64,000 nt of DNA, taken from contig JAVGWX010000011.1 of NCBI GenBank assembly GCA_036924085.1, positions 33,912,386-33,976,385 on the forward strand, given 5' to 3'. The notes beneath the pieces were generated by a model, which had not been told where the DNA came from, did no database searches, and saw nothing but the letters and a program-made list of their open reading frames with translations. Shown here one piece after another: positions 34,939 through 45,122 of the stretch; within the stretch, counting starts at the first letter, position 1; every line of letters starts with the position of its first letter. The stretch comes from Ariolimax columbianus. Taxonomy: Eukaryota; Mollusca; Gastropoda; Stylommatophora; Arionidae. The translations under genes and the position numbers were made by a program.

Positions 34939-35110
34939 TCAAGTCGTGTGCTAGTTGGTGGTTGCCGGTAGGTGTATCTCTCTGATTAACGAGCTGGGCT
35001 CGAGCTGTGCAGCATTTTTTTTTCTTATTACTCCTTCAGAAATGTTTTTTTAATCAATAAATATTATTTGGATATGCTTGTTATACGTTCTCGTTCTTTC
35101 GCTTAATTGA

Positions 35111-35128
35111 CTTACTGTGAATAAGACT
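35111..35128 (+). promoter_or_regulatory. PSE-like snRNA promoter element (tentative)
   Basis: cttactgtgaataagact resembles the proximal sequence element of animal snRNA genes (CTTACCGT..-type). It lies at -73 to -56 from the first base of the U2-like sequence, slightly farther than the usual -55 region. Mollusc PSE consensus is not known to me, so this is a suggestion. Confidence 0.3.
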
Positions 35129-35183
35129 TCAGTATCTCCCATTCTCTTACGGAATCCCCTCACCACTCTTCTCACCTCTCTGT

Positions 35184-35202
35184 ATCGCTTCTCGGCCTTT
35201 TG
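35184..35202 (+). ncRNA. U2 snRNA 5'-end fragment (19 nt)
   Basis: ATCGCTTCTCGGCCTTTTG is a perfect match to nucleotides 1-19 of U2 spliceosomal RNA, starting exactly at +1; the next base is T where U2 has G. The rest of U2 (branch-point recognition sequence, Sm site) is absent. It lies 194 bp upstream of the ORF1 frame of a Tx1-clade element. A 19-base chance match in 64 kb is very improbable. Confidence 0.8.
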
Positions 35203-35377
35203 TTTTTTAGGGATCATTTCTAAAGTTTATCATTCACGGTCATACTTTTAGGGATCCTTTCTAAGTTGATCTAAGCTACCACAGTCAATATTTCACGACC
35301 ACAAGAAATTTCAGAGGAAAGTGTTTGTGTGATTATTAATAATATTTAAAACAGAAACAAGTAAGTGACAACACAAG

Positions 35378-36516
35378 TTGTGTTTTTACTGTTCAACATA
35401 TTACCACAAGTATTTTTTGTTTGTTGCAACTTATGTCTATCAAACGGAAATGGCCACATACGCTGTCATGAAAGTTGCAGCTGATGAGAATGCAGACTTT
35501 GGAGGCTTTCTCCACTCCCCTGGCACATTGTTGGTAACCGTGTCCGGGGCCCAGGCCTCACAAACTACCATCCCTCTAGTTGCTAGCATCATGATGGGAC
35601 CATGCGGCGTAGAGAAGGGTGGCGTAGCCGCCATTTATAGGCTGGCGAGCCCAATACAATATGTTGTCACCCTGACCACGGCAGCCCACACAAAACACTA
35701 CGCAAAGCTGCACGAGAGGCATCTCGAATGGTCCGACCCTAAACTGTCTGTGACGATAGATCACCTAGACAGGCTAAGGGATAAAGCCATGGTGTAATGG
35801 CTGCCTCCGACAGCAACTGAACAGTTTAAAAATAGGCTGGCAGCAGCCATCACTGGAGATCCAGAAGCGGAACTCCAACACAATACGACCTCACCAGACA
35901 AACACCTTCTTCTTTTTAAAAAAGGAAGACCTCTACCTCACTATGTGGACATCCACTTGACAAGTGGGAAAGTCGTCATCATCATGGTCACAGTACCAGG
36001 GCGGCGAACTGAATCTCCCCACTGCGGCAGAACGGCACACTGGCCAAACAACTGCCCCACCAAACAGGGAGCCAGGCAGCGACCATCGTCAGCATCAACA
36101 CATGAAAAAAAGGCGTCAAAGTCCTCAAAAACATATCCAAAACCACATCAACACAAGCAGCAATAACAACAAAAGCACCACCGACAGACCCGGAGGCCTT
36201 CATCACGGTGACCAACAAGAGGAGGAGGCACAGGTCTGGGCCAAGCAGCCCCCAGTCCGAGAGAAACCCTCCACAACCCAAATATACACACAGACCAGAA
36301 GATTTCCCAGCCGCACCATCACCCACACAACAACACCAAGGAAAGGAGCGTCGCCACAGCTCCAGGGACACTTGTGAGAGCAAGCGGCCAGCCCTTTTTA
36401 GGACAGACGAAGAAGCAACCACGACCATTTGGGGGACCCCTCTAGAACAAAGGGTCCCCCTCCTAGACACACCACCAAAATTGGTGATTGCACTGGACAG
36501 CGCCGGTGAGAATTAA
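35378..36516 (+). pseudogene. ORF1 (gag-like, CCHC-type) of the Tx1-clade element
   Basis: The frame opens at 35378, with a more likely start at ATG 35449 (MATYAVMKVAADENADFGGF). A single in-frame TAA at 35795 is followed by WLPPTATEQF in the same frame. A zinc-knuckle relic SPHCGRTAHWPNNC (about 36017-36058) keeps C-x4-H-x4-C, but the first cysteine is Ser. Downstream the frame shifts; two overlapping frames to 36377 and 36516 are basic and Gln/Pro/Thr rich. The layout (RNA-binding ORF1 before an endonuclease-RT ORF2) is standard for this clade. It is disabled by one stop and at least one frameshift. Confidence 0.75.
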
Positions 36517-36628
36517 TCTCACCACTTCACACCAAAACAAAACACTTCAAACACGCACACGCTTGATCATGCACACATACAAAATAAAAACATTAAAATA
36601 AATAAATAAACAAATAAATAATTTGTAA

Positions 36629-39600
36629 ATGGCAGAAATTAAAATACTCAGCATCAACATCCGCGGTATGCGCGAGAAGTTGAATAAGCTCATATGCCTC
36701 GCCAAAAAATACAAACCAGACTTTTTAATGGTCCAGGAAACTAACATACATACAGATCAACATGCAGCACACATTACAACACAACTAGGGATGCAACATT
36801 CATGCTTCAGCCTCAGTACACAGCGACTAGGCTCAGGAGTAGCCATTATACAAACATCGGACAGGTGGGAAATAACAAATACAAGCAGGGACAACAATGG
36901 GGACATGGCGATAGTCCAGGTCAGTAACAACACACATGCACATACAATAGTAAATATCCATGCACCAAGCACTTACAGAGACCAACCACTTTTCTACGAA
37001 ACTTTAGACGACGGTAACTGACACGTTCATACCAGGGACATAGTATCATTCAATTGTGTTCTGTCAGACAAAGACGTTTTTGGCAACAACGTCGGAGCGC
37101 AGTTACGGAAACTCAGAGGAACGGATACAAACCAATTGGAAATATTACAAGACATAATAAGCACGCACAGTTTAGTTGACACATACAGACACAAATACCC
37201 ACATGGGACAGAAACCACACACAAAAATAGTGGACACCCTAGGGCCGCACGTCTAGACAGAATATACGTGCACTCAGATCTATACACCACACACGCCAAG
37301 CATCTGCCAGAAACACTAAATTTTACAGACCACAAGGCAGTCATGGCTACCATCAATACAGCAGAAACAAACACACCACTTAGACGCTCCACGCATTGGA
37401 AGTTCAACAACACACTGCTACAAAATAAAGGCTACGTTAACCACATTACACACCTCATCCTAACATACGTTGATGACACACAAACAGAAAACATACAACG
37501 TTAGGAAATACTTAAAAACACAATTCGAGAGAGAAAGAACAAGGATTCTTGCAACCAAAATACATAGAGAGAAGATGAGACAGGAAAAAATAATAGAAAA
37601 AGCCATCCATCTAACGAAACAAATAGACAAATACTCACCACGTATATACACATTACAAGACGAACTAGAAGAATGTCAACACTACAGGTTTCAATGAGCT
37701 TTCATGAGAACAAAACTAAACACGATAACACAGGAAATACCAAGTAAACAATACCTAACAATAGAACAGAATGTACAGAGGAGCAGACAGATAGGAGTAA
37801 TAGTAGACCTAGAGGGCAACACGCACACAGACACACCAGATATAGCGCGAGCTTTCGAGACATACTACAAAGAACTTTACACAAGCGAAGACACAGGAAA
37901 ACAGATCCAAGACGTTTTCACAAAATATGCAAGAAAACTCAACAGCGAGGAGAAACTGGGCCTTGACGCTGACATTACACTCACAGACATAACAAATGCA
38001 GTAAACAACATGCAAAAAGGCAAGTCACCAGGACCCGATGGGCTCACATCAGAATTTTACCAACACTTCTTCCCCATTTTAGGACCACCCCTACTCAAAG
38101 TATATCAAGAAACTTTTAAAAAGAACGAGCTTCCTCCCAGCCAAAATCTGTCCTACATTACACTAATACCAAAGGATAACGCAGACAAAACACAACTTAA
38201 AAATCACAGACCCATATCACTTCTAAACGTAGACTACAAAATCTTAACTAAAACTCTAACAAATAAACTCAAACCATTTATGCCATCACTCATACACGAG
38301 GACCAACAGTGCAGTGTACAAGGCAGAAATATACACCAACACACACATTTTATCAGAGACATTATCAACCTCACACACGAGAAAAACACGAAATCATCAA
38401 TCCTTTCCCTAGATCAAGAAAAAGCTTTCGATAGGGTATCCCATCAGTACCTCCATAAAGTCCTCGAGAGTTGCAACATAGGAGACCATTTTAGAAAGTG
38501 AATAAAAATACTATTCGCAAAGCCTGAAAGCAAGGTACTGGCAAACCATCAGGTTACAAGTGCCTTTCGGCTAACGAGATCAGTGAGACAGGGATGTCCC
38601 CTCTCCCCATTGCTCTATACCCTTGCCTTAGAGCCCCTATTGGAGAAAATCAGACAAGACAGCTCCATAAAAGGCACACACATACATGGAGCAAAGGAGA
38701 AGAAGTTGCTTGCCTACGCAGACGACACCGTCTTCTTTCCCCCAGACTACACATCAATAGAAAACATTCTAAACACTTTTGCACAATTTGGCAAAGACAG
38801 TGGGGCAAAAATAAATATACAAAAATCCACTATAATGGGCATAGGCCAGTGGAAAAACAAAGTAGACTTTCCTTTTGTTCTAAAAATAACAGACTCCATT
38901 AAATTGTACGGCATAACCTTCCTATCTGACCCCAACCACATTCACCACGACACATGGACACATTTAACGACCAAAATAAAAGACATGCTACAAAGATACA
39001 GATACAAAACAGCCACAATTTTTGGCCGTAGCATAATAGTAAACACATACATCATCCCCAAATTAATCTACACAGCCACAGTGTTTGAACCCCCACAGCA
39101 GACAATCAAAGATATCAACAAACTCATTAGGAGTTTCATTTTCGCAAACACCATACACAGCATAAGCCAACACACACTGGCACAAGACAAGTGACTCGGA
39201 GGTATCGCACTCCAAAACATACAGACCAAAATACAGTCCCTCCGAATAGGCCATGTCGGGCGGATTGTCAAACATCCAGAACAACACACACTTGCGCACT
39301 ACTACATTGGCCTCAGTATATCCAAGCTGATACCAATAAATAACGCAACCCCACACTTCTGTGGGACATTACCGCCTTTCTACACGTCATGCATAAAAGC
39401 CATCCTAGGACACGAACAACTAACACAACAGAAGACAAATCAAATATACAAACATCTAGTCAAGCTACAAGCACCCCCACTACACCTTAGAATAAAAAGA
39501 GGTTACAAATATTTTAAAACAGACTACACGAACACGTTCACAAATCTACACAACCCACACATTACACCAAAAGCTAGAGAAGTCGCTTACAGACTTTTTT

Positions 39601-39975
39601 TTCAACCTAACTCCCATAAACACAGGAAAACAACGCAAACCCACATGTCAACTATGTCAGATGAGAGAAAAAGAAACAGAAGACCACATTTTCTACTCGT
39701 GCAGTACAGTCATACCCACAAGACAAATTCTACAAGACACAATCGAGACACAAACAAGACAGAAGGTAGACATGTATAAGGCAATAATGTTAAACACTAT
39801 ACCAGACACGACACCAAACATTCAAACACAAATGCTAATTCTGCTATCAGAATACAGACACATCATATGGGGATGTAGAAATGAAGCCTCATATCGCTTC
39901 AGAACATACTCCCCAGACACTCTACTACACATGTTCATGAGAAAGGCGTTGTCCAGTAGCGACATACAAATGTAA
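36629..39975 (+). pseudogene. ORF2 (endonuclease - reverse transcriptase) of the Tx1-clade element
   Basis: Starts MAEIKILSINIRGMREKL. Endonuclease residues: FLMVQETNIH (catalytic Glu), FNCVLSDKD, RLDRIYVHSDL, DHKAVMA (terminal Asp-His). RT: SPGPDGLTSEFYQHF, ITLIPKDNADKTQLKNHRPI SLLNVDYKILTKTL, LDQEKAFDRVSHQYL, RQGCPLSPLLYTLALEPLL, LAYADDTVFF (catalytic YADD about 38715), and a C-terminal C-x2-C-x8-H-x4-C motif (CQLCQMREKETEDHIFYSC, about 39649-39705). Motifs fit the Tx1 group of the L1 lineage. In-frame TGA codons at 37019, 37695, 38499 and 39192, and frameshifts near 37480 and 39600, inactivate it. All motifs remain readable, so inactivation is recent. Confidence 0.88.
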
Positions 39976-40527
39976 ATGTTGTACTGGAAATATGTATGTT
40001 AAAATATGCTTCATCATTTTCAATTTCAACTTTCAATTTCAATTTAAACGTAAATTTCTCTTGCCAAGTCAAACAGGAAAAAATGTATTAATGGGGAAAA
40101 GAGTGAATGAATGTATGCCGTTTTGGGACTATCCCTCCTTTTTCTCCCAAAACCCCACAACCAGAAATAACAGTATTAAACAGTTCACAGAGCAGGAAAG
40201 TATAAATTTTCCCCTTTCAAGCTGAGGGGTGGTTTCTCTGCTGAACTAAATCACTCAAACACTCCCCCAGCGGTCAAATCTTATCTCCTGTCTTTTCAAT
40301 TCACCAGTTTTATGGTGGTCCTTTCCTCCACCAGTCAGTTCCTCAGTCTGGACTAAAAGGACAATGGACAGGAAATAGTCGGAGTTTTTTTTATGGCATA
40401 GTGGACTAACAGGAATCCTAGGGTAAAGAATGGTTCTCATGTAGGCCATACATTACTTACCCCCTTGACTATTGTACACGTACACAAAACCTTTATGACT
40501 CTATAGCCTTTTTAGAATAATATAATA
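39976..40527. other. 3' flank / 3' UTR of Tx1-clade element
   Basis: Contains short tandem variants of tttcaatttcaac at 40015-40048. No coding capacity recognised. Confidence 0.4.
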
Positions 40528-40617
<90 letters not shown>

Positions 40618-40895
40618 CAAATGTGTGTGTATAAGCAAATATGTATGTATGGATATGTACTCATGTTGCATATATGTATGTGGGTACGTAAGTTTATTTA
40701 TGTACACATACGTACATATATATCTGTGTATGTACACGTGTACATAAGTGTGCGTGTATGTGTGTGTATACGTATGTATGTATGTATGTATGGAGGGATG
40801 GATGGATAGACGGATGAATGCATGTATGTATGTATGTATACATGGGTGTAAGCATGAGTGGGTATATATGCATATACGTATATATGTGTGTGCGC

Positions 40896-40988
<93 letters not shown>

Positions 40989-40990
40989 TG
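40528..40990. repeat. (TA)n / TATG microsatellite block
   Basis: Two long TA runs (about 40530-40618 and 40904-40986) flank about 290 bp of tatg/tgtg-rich alternating sequence with short tandem runs such as tgtatgtatgtatgtatg at about 40770. ORFs reading YIYIYI are artefacts. Confidence 0.97.
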
Positions 40991-41240
40991 TGGATATGTG
41001 CCTGTGGGTGTGAAAAGATATATGTATATGCAAAATGAATAGGTATGTATCAGAAAGTACACATGTGCATTATTTTATTTTGTTATTCATTTATATGTAC
41101 ATTCATTTATGCTTTCACAAATAAATGTATGTCACCTTTCACCTCACAAAGTGTAACTCCCACCATCTCACGTTTCATCTCATGGGAATTTTCACCTCAC
41201 TTCATTTCACATCACACAACATTTTGTTTTAAAATTGTGC

Positions 41241-41275
41241 AATAAAGAATTTTTTCAAAACAAAAAAAAAAAAAC
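41241..41275 (+). other. AATAAA followed by A-rich tract
   Basis: caataaagaattttttcaa then A13. It looks like a reverse-transcribed poly(A) tail with its polyadenylation signal, so it may mark the 3' end of a retrotransposed RNA, possibly the Tx1-clade element. Confidence 0.55.
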
Positions 41276-42464
41276 CTCACTCTGTTTCATTTGACTCTAT
41301 CCTACAGTCACACCCTTGCACAACTTTCACACGTGCCCTCGTAGTAAAGCCCTTCCATTGCACTTTGGTTGGGCTAGCTTCTGAGGGCGCACAAATCTAG
41401 CATAGGTACATACAGATGCACACATGCATCCAAGCACTGGTTTATGCGTCCTGATATCGCCCAATTGACTACGGTCTGGGGTGGAAAATGGCGCGCCTCC
41501 TCCAGTAGAAACTAGTGAGGCAAACATCTAAGCAACAAAACAAAAAAATCTCACGGAATCCAAATTGCGCTTAGCTAATTGGTTCTAATTTTTGTTCAAG
41601 CAATTTTTCATACATTGTTACTGTATTTTTTAAACATTTGTTGGGTTCGCCTTATTTCTATATTCCCCAAGGCGGTTTGTGTTGCACATTCATTCATATG
41701 CGTCTCAGTCTTTGCAGACCATGCACCCTGTGAGTAGCCTCTCAGAGCGCAATCCTGGCCGCTGAGTATGGAGATCCTGGGCTGCCCAAACTACAGGATC
41801 CCCCTCTCGGCCTTGCTGGTGTAATCCAAAGGAATGCAAAGCATGACAATTTGGCACCAGCTCAGTTGCAGGAGCTGTCGGAATGAGTTCGCAATTTTGA
41901 AACCATCCGCCTTAGGTACTACCACTCCGAATTTTATGTCTGGGTTTACTCCCGTAGCCCTACCCTCTCCCGAGGTTTCTACAAGGCAGTGGAGTCATTG
42001 TCCGCAGATGCTAGTTACTCGAGACATCTGATGATACTCTCATCGTCCAAAGACTAGCCAGCACTATCAGAGCTCCTCCTCTCCTAGGCGAACTGCCTGA
42101 ACAGGCTAACGAGCTTCGTCTACCCGGGTTTAGAGTCAGAGTTTACTATTTCTTAGATTGGCTGCCAACCAAGGCTAATTAGCCCAATCTGCCTGTCCAG
42201 TTATACAGCCGGGTAGCCAGTCGCGCCACACAGCAGACTCTGTAAGAAACAGGGGGCCCCTCATGAAGGTGCTGCTGGGAACAAAATAATGTAGGAGAGG
42301 CCATTGGCATGGAAACTCCTGAACGGCAAGCCGAACAGTGAATCCAGCGGCGTTCTCTACACTTGGAAACGAGAGGCTATAACAGACTCTTCACTTTCAT
42401 TTAACGAGTGGGACGTTCAGCCCAGACCTCGCTACCATAATTAAAGAAGGCCTTAGTGTTTCAT
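41276..42464. other. Intergenic repeat-derived sequence, no gene
   Basis: No coding domain recognised. A block at 41695-41730 (tgcgtctcagtctttgcaga) resembles 57180-57200, so at least part is dispersed repeat. The only ORFs are about 65 codons without motifs. Confidence 0.4.
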
Positions 42465-42665
42465 TATGTTTTTATTTTGGGCCTTTCGGCCCAGTACATC
42501 CGACTTCAGCATTAATTATGTGTCAGAGTCTGATTCCTCCTGCATTTTCGAAGGGTTTGCTTCCCTGTGGTAACTAAAAGCCGGTGCTGTGATTGAGGAG
42601 CGAACCCAGCACCTACGAGTTGTGAGCCATGTTACTTAACCACTAGCCTACACCGTCTCCTAGTA
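42465..42665 (-). mobile_element. tRNA-derived SINE
   Basis: Minus strand head: ggctagtggttaagtaacat (A box), then ggtgctgggttcgctcctca (B box GGTTCGCTCC) about 45 bp later, the spacing of a tRNA-like pol III promoter. The body contains gctgaagtcggatgtactgg and a small stem gggccgaaaggccc, then an A-rich end (aaaataaaaac). The GAAGTCGGATGT..GGCCGAAAGG block is shared with the SINE-like repeats at 25 kb. Confidence 0.8.
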
Positions 42666-42714
42666 GCTATATGCCTCTTTATGTATTACTGTTTGTAGAA
42701 ATATAACGCTGTTT

Positions 42715-43400
42715 GTGGCAACAGGAAAATTCTTAAGTAATTTCAGAGCAGAGGCATTGAAAGCAGCAGTAGAAGTTATGCTGACAGGCGAAAGCAATGA
42801 AGGACAAGTAGTCTTTTTTTTACAGATGTCATGTCCGTGGTTACAGCGCTAAAGAGCCAGACAAATGCTGAACTAAATTACCTAAGATCAGTACTCTGTC
42901 AACTATGACAGCAGTCCAAACCAAGAAGAGTCGTAGTACAATGAGTTCCATCCCACTGTAACATACAAGGCAACGAGGAGGCAGACAGACTTGCAAAAGA
43001 GGGTGGATGATTACTACAACCAGATTCTAGTGTGACCTATGAAGAGTCCAAAAGGTTTATTAGGTTCAGATACATGGTCAAATGGGAAACAGAACATAAT
43101 GGCTACATAACAAATGATGCTTATTAACAGTTTGACAGAAGAGAGCAGGTTGTGGTCTTCAGACTACCCACAGGCTACAACAGACTGAGGTACCATCTTT
43201 TCAATAAACTGATGATAGGTGTTACTGATGAATGCACATGTGGTCCTTGCAAAATAACAACTGAACATCTGCTGCAAAATTGCCCGACATACAAGGACCA
43301 TAGAAAGCACATGTGGCCATCACGTGCTAACACTAGACAAGCTCTATAGCAGCGTCTGCAGGCTCAGGATGATCGCTGCTTTCTTTGAATAAACGCGTTT
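42715..43400 (+). pseudogene. Jockey-type RNase H and tail fragment
   Basis: Plus strand: [86 protein letters not shown]. Same family as 45123-48317 but with many stops and diverged. It lacks RT and a clear GAA tail. Confidence 0.8.
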
Positions 43401-43929
43401 TCAAGAAGTAGAGTTACTGTTTCTTTTACTGCCTTTCTAAAGTAACTTCCAGATTGGTAATATTCAAGTTCGCAGCCAATCGTCTGGTACTCTTTTTCCC
43501 CATGCTTTTGTAAAGTCAGGACATCTCTGTCTTCCCACAAACTTTAACTGCTTCAGTTGTGATACCGTCCAAAATCAGTTGACATTTCTAGAGCTGTTCT
43601 TTATATTTATTTCTGCTTCTTAAATCAATATATGAGGTTCTTGTCCCTTGGGGCAATTACTAATTGAACCTGAATACTTGTTGGGTTGAAAAGTCTTTGG
43701 AAGTACTTCTTTGCAGTCGATGTTTTACATATATGTAAAATTATGGGAATCTATTTTTGCCGTTAAAGGTTAAAGTAAGACTGTTGCTCTCATTTCTTAA
43801 CATCATTGCCTGGATGCTTTAGAGACAATTCTTCCAGTGGATATAATGTTCTCCATATTTTTTTTTCTTCTTTAGCAATTTTGATTATTCTTTTCGTATT
43901 TCGTCTAACTATCTAGTAAGTACTGTTTC
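43401..43929. other. Intergenic, no gene
   Basis: No recognisable coding or structural feature. Confidence 0.4.
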
Positions 43930-44950
43930 TAAAATATGCTTAACAAATCTATTGGAATTCATGGTGGAGGTTACTAAAATTATAGATAAGGGGGAACAAA
44001 TTGATGTTATTTTTCTAGATTTTGCAAAAGCTTTTGATAGAGTACCTCATCGAAGATCATTTAATAAGTTAAAATCACATGCAGTAGGTGGGGAAGTTGC
44101 CGAATGGATTGACAGTTGGTTAACGGGAAGAAGGCAGAGAGTTGGCATAAATAAGGAGTACTGAGTGGTGTAAAGTAAAAAGTGGAGTGCCACAGGGCTC
44201 AGTTTTGGGACCAATATTGTTCTTGATACATACACATGATTTGGACATTGATATAGGATCCATGATTTACAAATTTGGTGACGATATAAAACTATGTAGG
44301 GGTGTCTTATCTATAACAGAAGTGGATATATTGAGTGAGCAAGTCCAGGTAGCAGTGAAAAGGGCAAATGCAATGTTAGGTATGATAAATAGAAATATTA
44401 AACATAGGAGCAAGGAAGTGATAGTCAAACTGTATAAAGCATTAGTTAGACCTAGATTGGAGTACTGTGTGCAGGTGTGGAGTCCTTATCGTAGATGAGA
44501 TATAAACATGCTGGAAAGGATACAAAGAAGAGCGACAAAACTGATAGTGGGATTCAGTTATGAGGAAAGACTCAGAAAAACTGGCAAACAGTGTCTTGAA
44601 AAGAGAAGAATTCGAGGTGACTTAATATAGGTTTATGAGATAATCACAGTAAAGGTTAAATTAGACTAATAAGTTTTTTTCAAAAAACAACCACAAACGA
44701 GAACAAGTGGGCACATGTACAAATTAACTAAAGAAAGGTCCAGATTGGATATTAGAAAATATTTTTTAGTCAGAGAGTAATGAATGCTTGGAATGTATTG
44801 CCTCATGAAGTAGTGAAGGCAGAGACAGTTAATCCCCTTAAGAATAGATTGGATGCGCATAGCTTTTAGAGCATGGTAATGCAAATGTAACTGGTTGTAT
44901 ACAGACTCTGATGAGTCTTCTAAACCAGTATGAAAACGTTTAGTTAAGTT
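43930..44950 (+). pseudogene. CR1-type RT fragment with 3' terminus (copy C)
   Basis: Plus strand: KIIDKGEQIDVIFLDFAKAF DRVPHRR, EWIDSWLTGRRQRVGINKEY, VPQGSVLGPILFLIHTHDLD, a diverged catalytic box (FGDDIKL where FADDTKL is usual), then an internal deletion of the thumb, AMLGMINRNIKHRSKEVIVK LYKALVRPRLEYCVQVWSPY, and VYEII. The 3' UTR hairpin (ACTGGTT..AACCAGT) and a TTAAGTTAAG tail end the copy at about 44950. Stops, frameshifts and the deletion make it inactive. This is the most complete of the four copies and identifies the shorter ones. Confidence 0.88.
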
Positions 44951-44951
44951 A

Positions 44952-45122
44952 AGTTAATCTGCTTGCGTCTAGGATGTTAACTATGTCTCTGCAGAATGTC
45001 TTTATATCGTGTATTGATTCTTTGATTTCATCCATCCACCAAGCTGTCTGTTTTCTTTTTATGACATATTTCAAATTATTTTTTTCATTTATCTTATTGA
45101 GCCAAATCACCATCGCTGTTCT
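44952..45122 (-). pseudogene. Non-LTR endonuclease-RT linker fragment
   Basis: Minus strand reads KRKQTAWWMDEIKESIHDIK, resembling the KTPWWNEEVKE segment between endonuclease and RT. It abuts the 3' end of Jockey-type copy 3 and is probably one piece with 48318-48680. Confidence 0.5.

Larger units (their letters stand above)
35184..41275 (+). mobile_element. Tx1-clade (Keno-like?) non-LTR retrotransposon, nearly full length
   Basis: Certain core 35378-39975 (ORF1 plus ORF2). The 5' limit is taken at the U2-like head. The 3' limit is uncertain: either the (TTTCAA)-like repeats at about 40015-40048, or the AATAAA plus A-tract at about 41241-41273, with a TA/TATG microsatellite between. The first bases after the A-tract (cctcactctgt) only loosely resemble the bases before the U2 head (cctctctgt), so no clear target duplication is claimed. 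Known family fact: within the Tx1 clade some lineages insert into specific multicopy RNA genes, including Keno in U2 snRNA genes. Confidence 0.7.

Noticed and set aside
35203..35260. Continuation of U2 snRNA after nucleotide 19
   Set aside because: After the 19 matching bases only a vague aggatca-like similarity remains; no Sm site or later stem-loops could be found here or after the element.
40501..41062. ORFs reading YIYIYIYI or IHTYIHT
   Set aside because: Translation of TA and TATG microsatellites.
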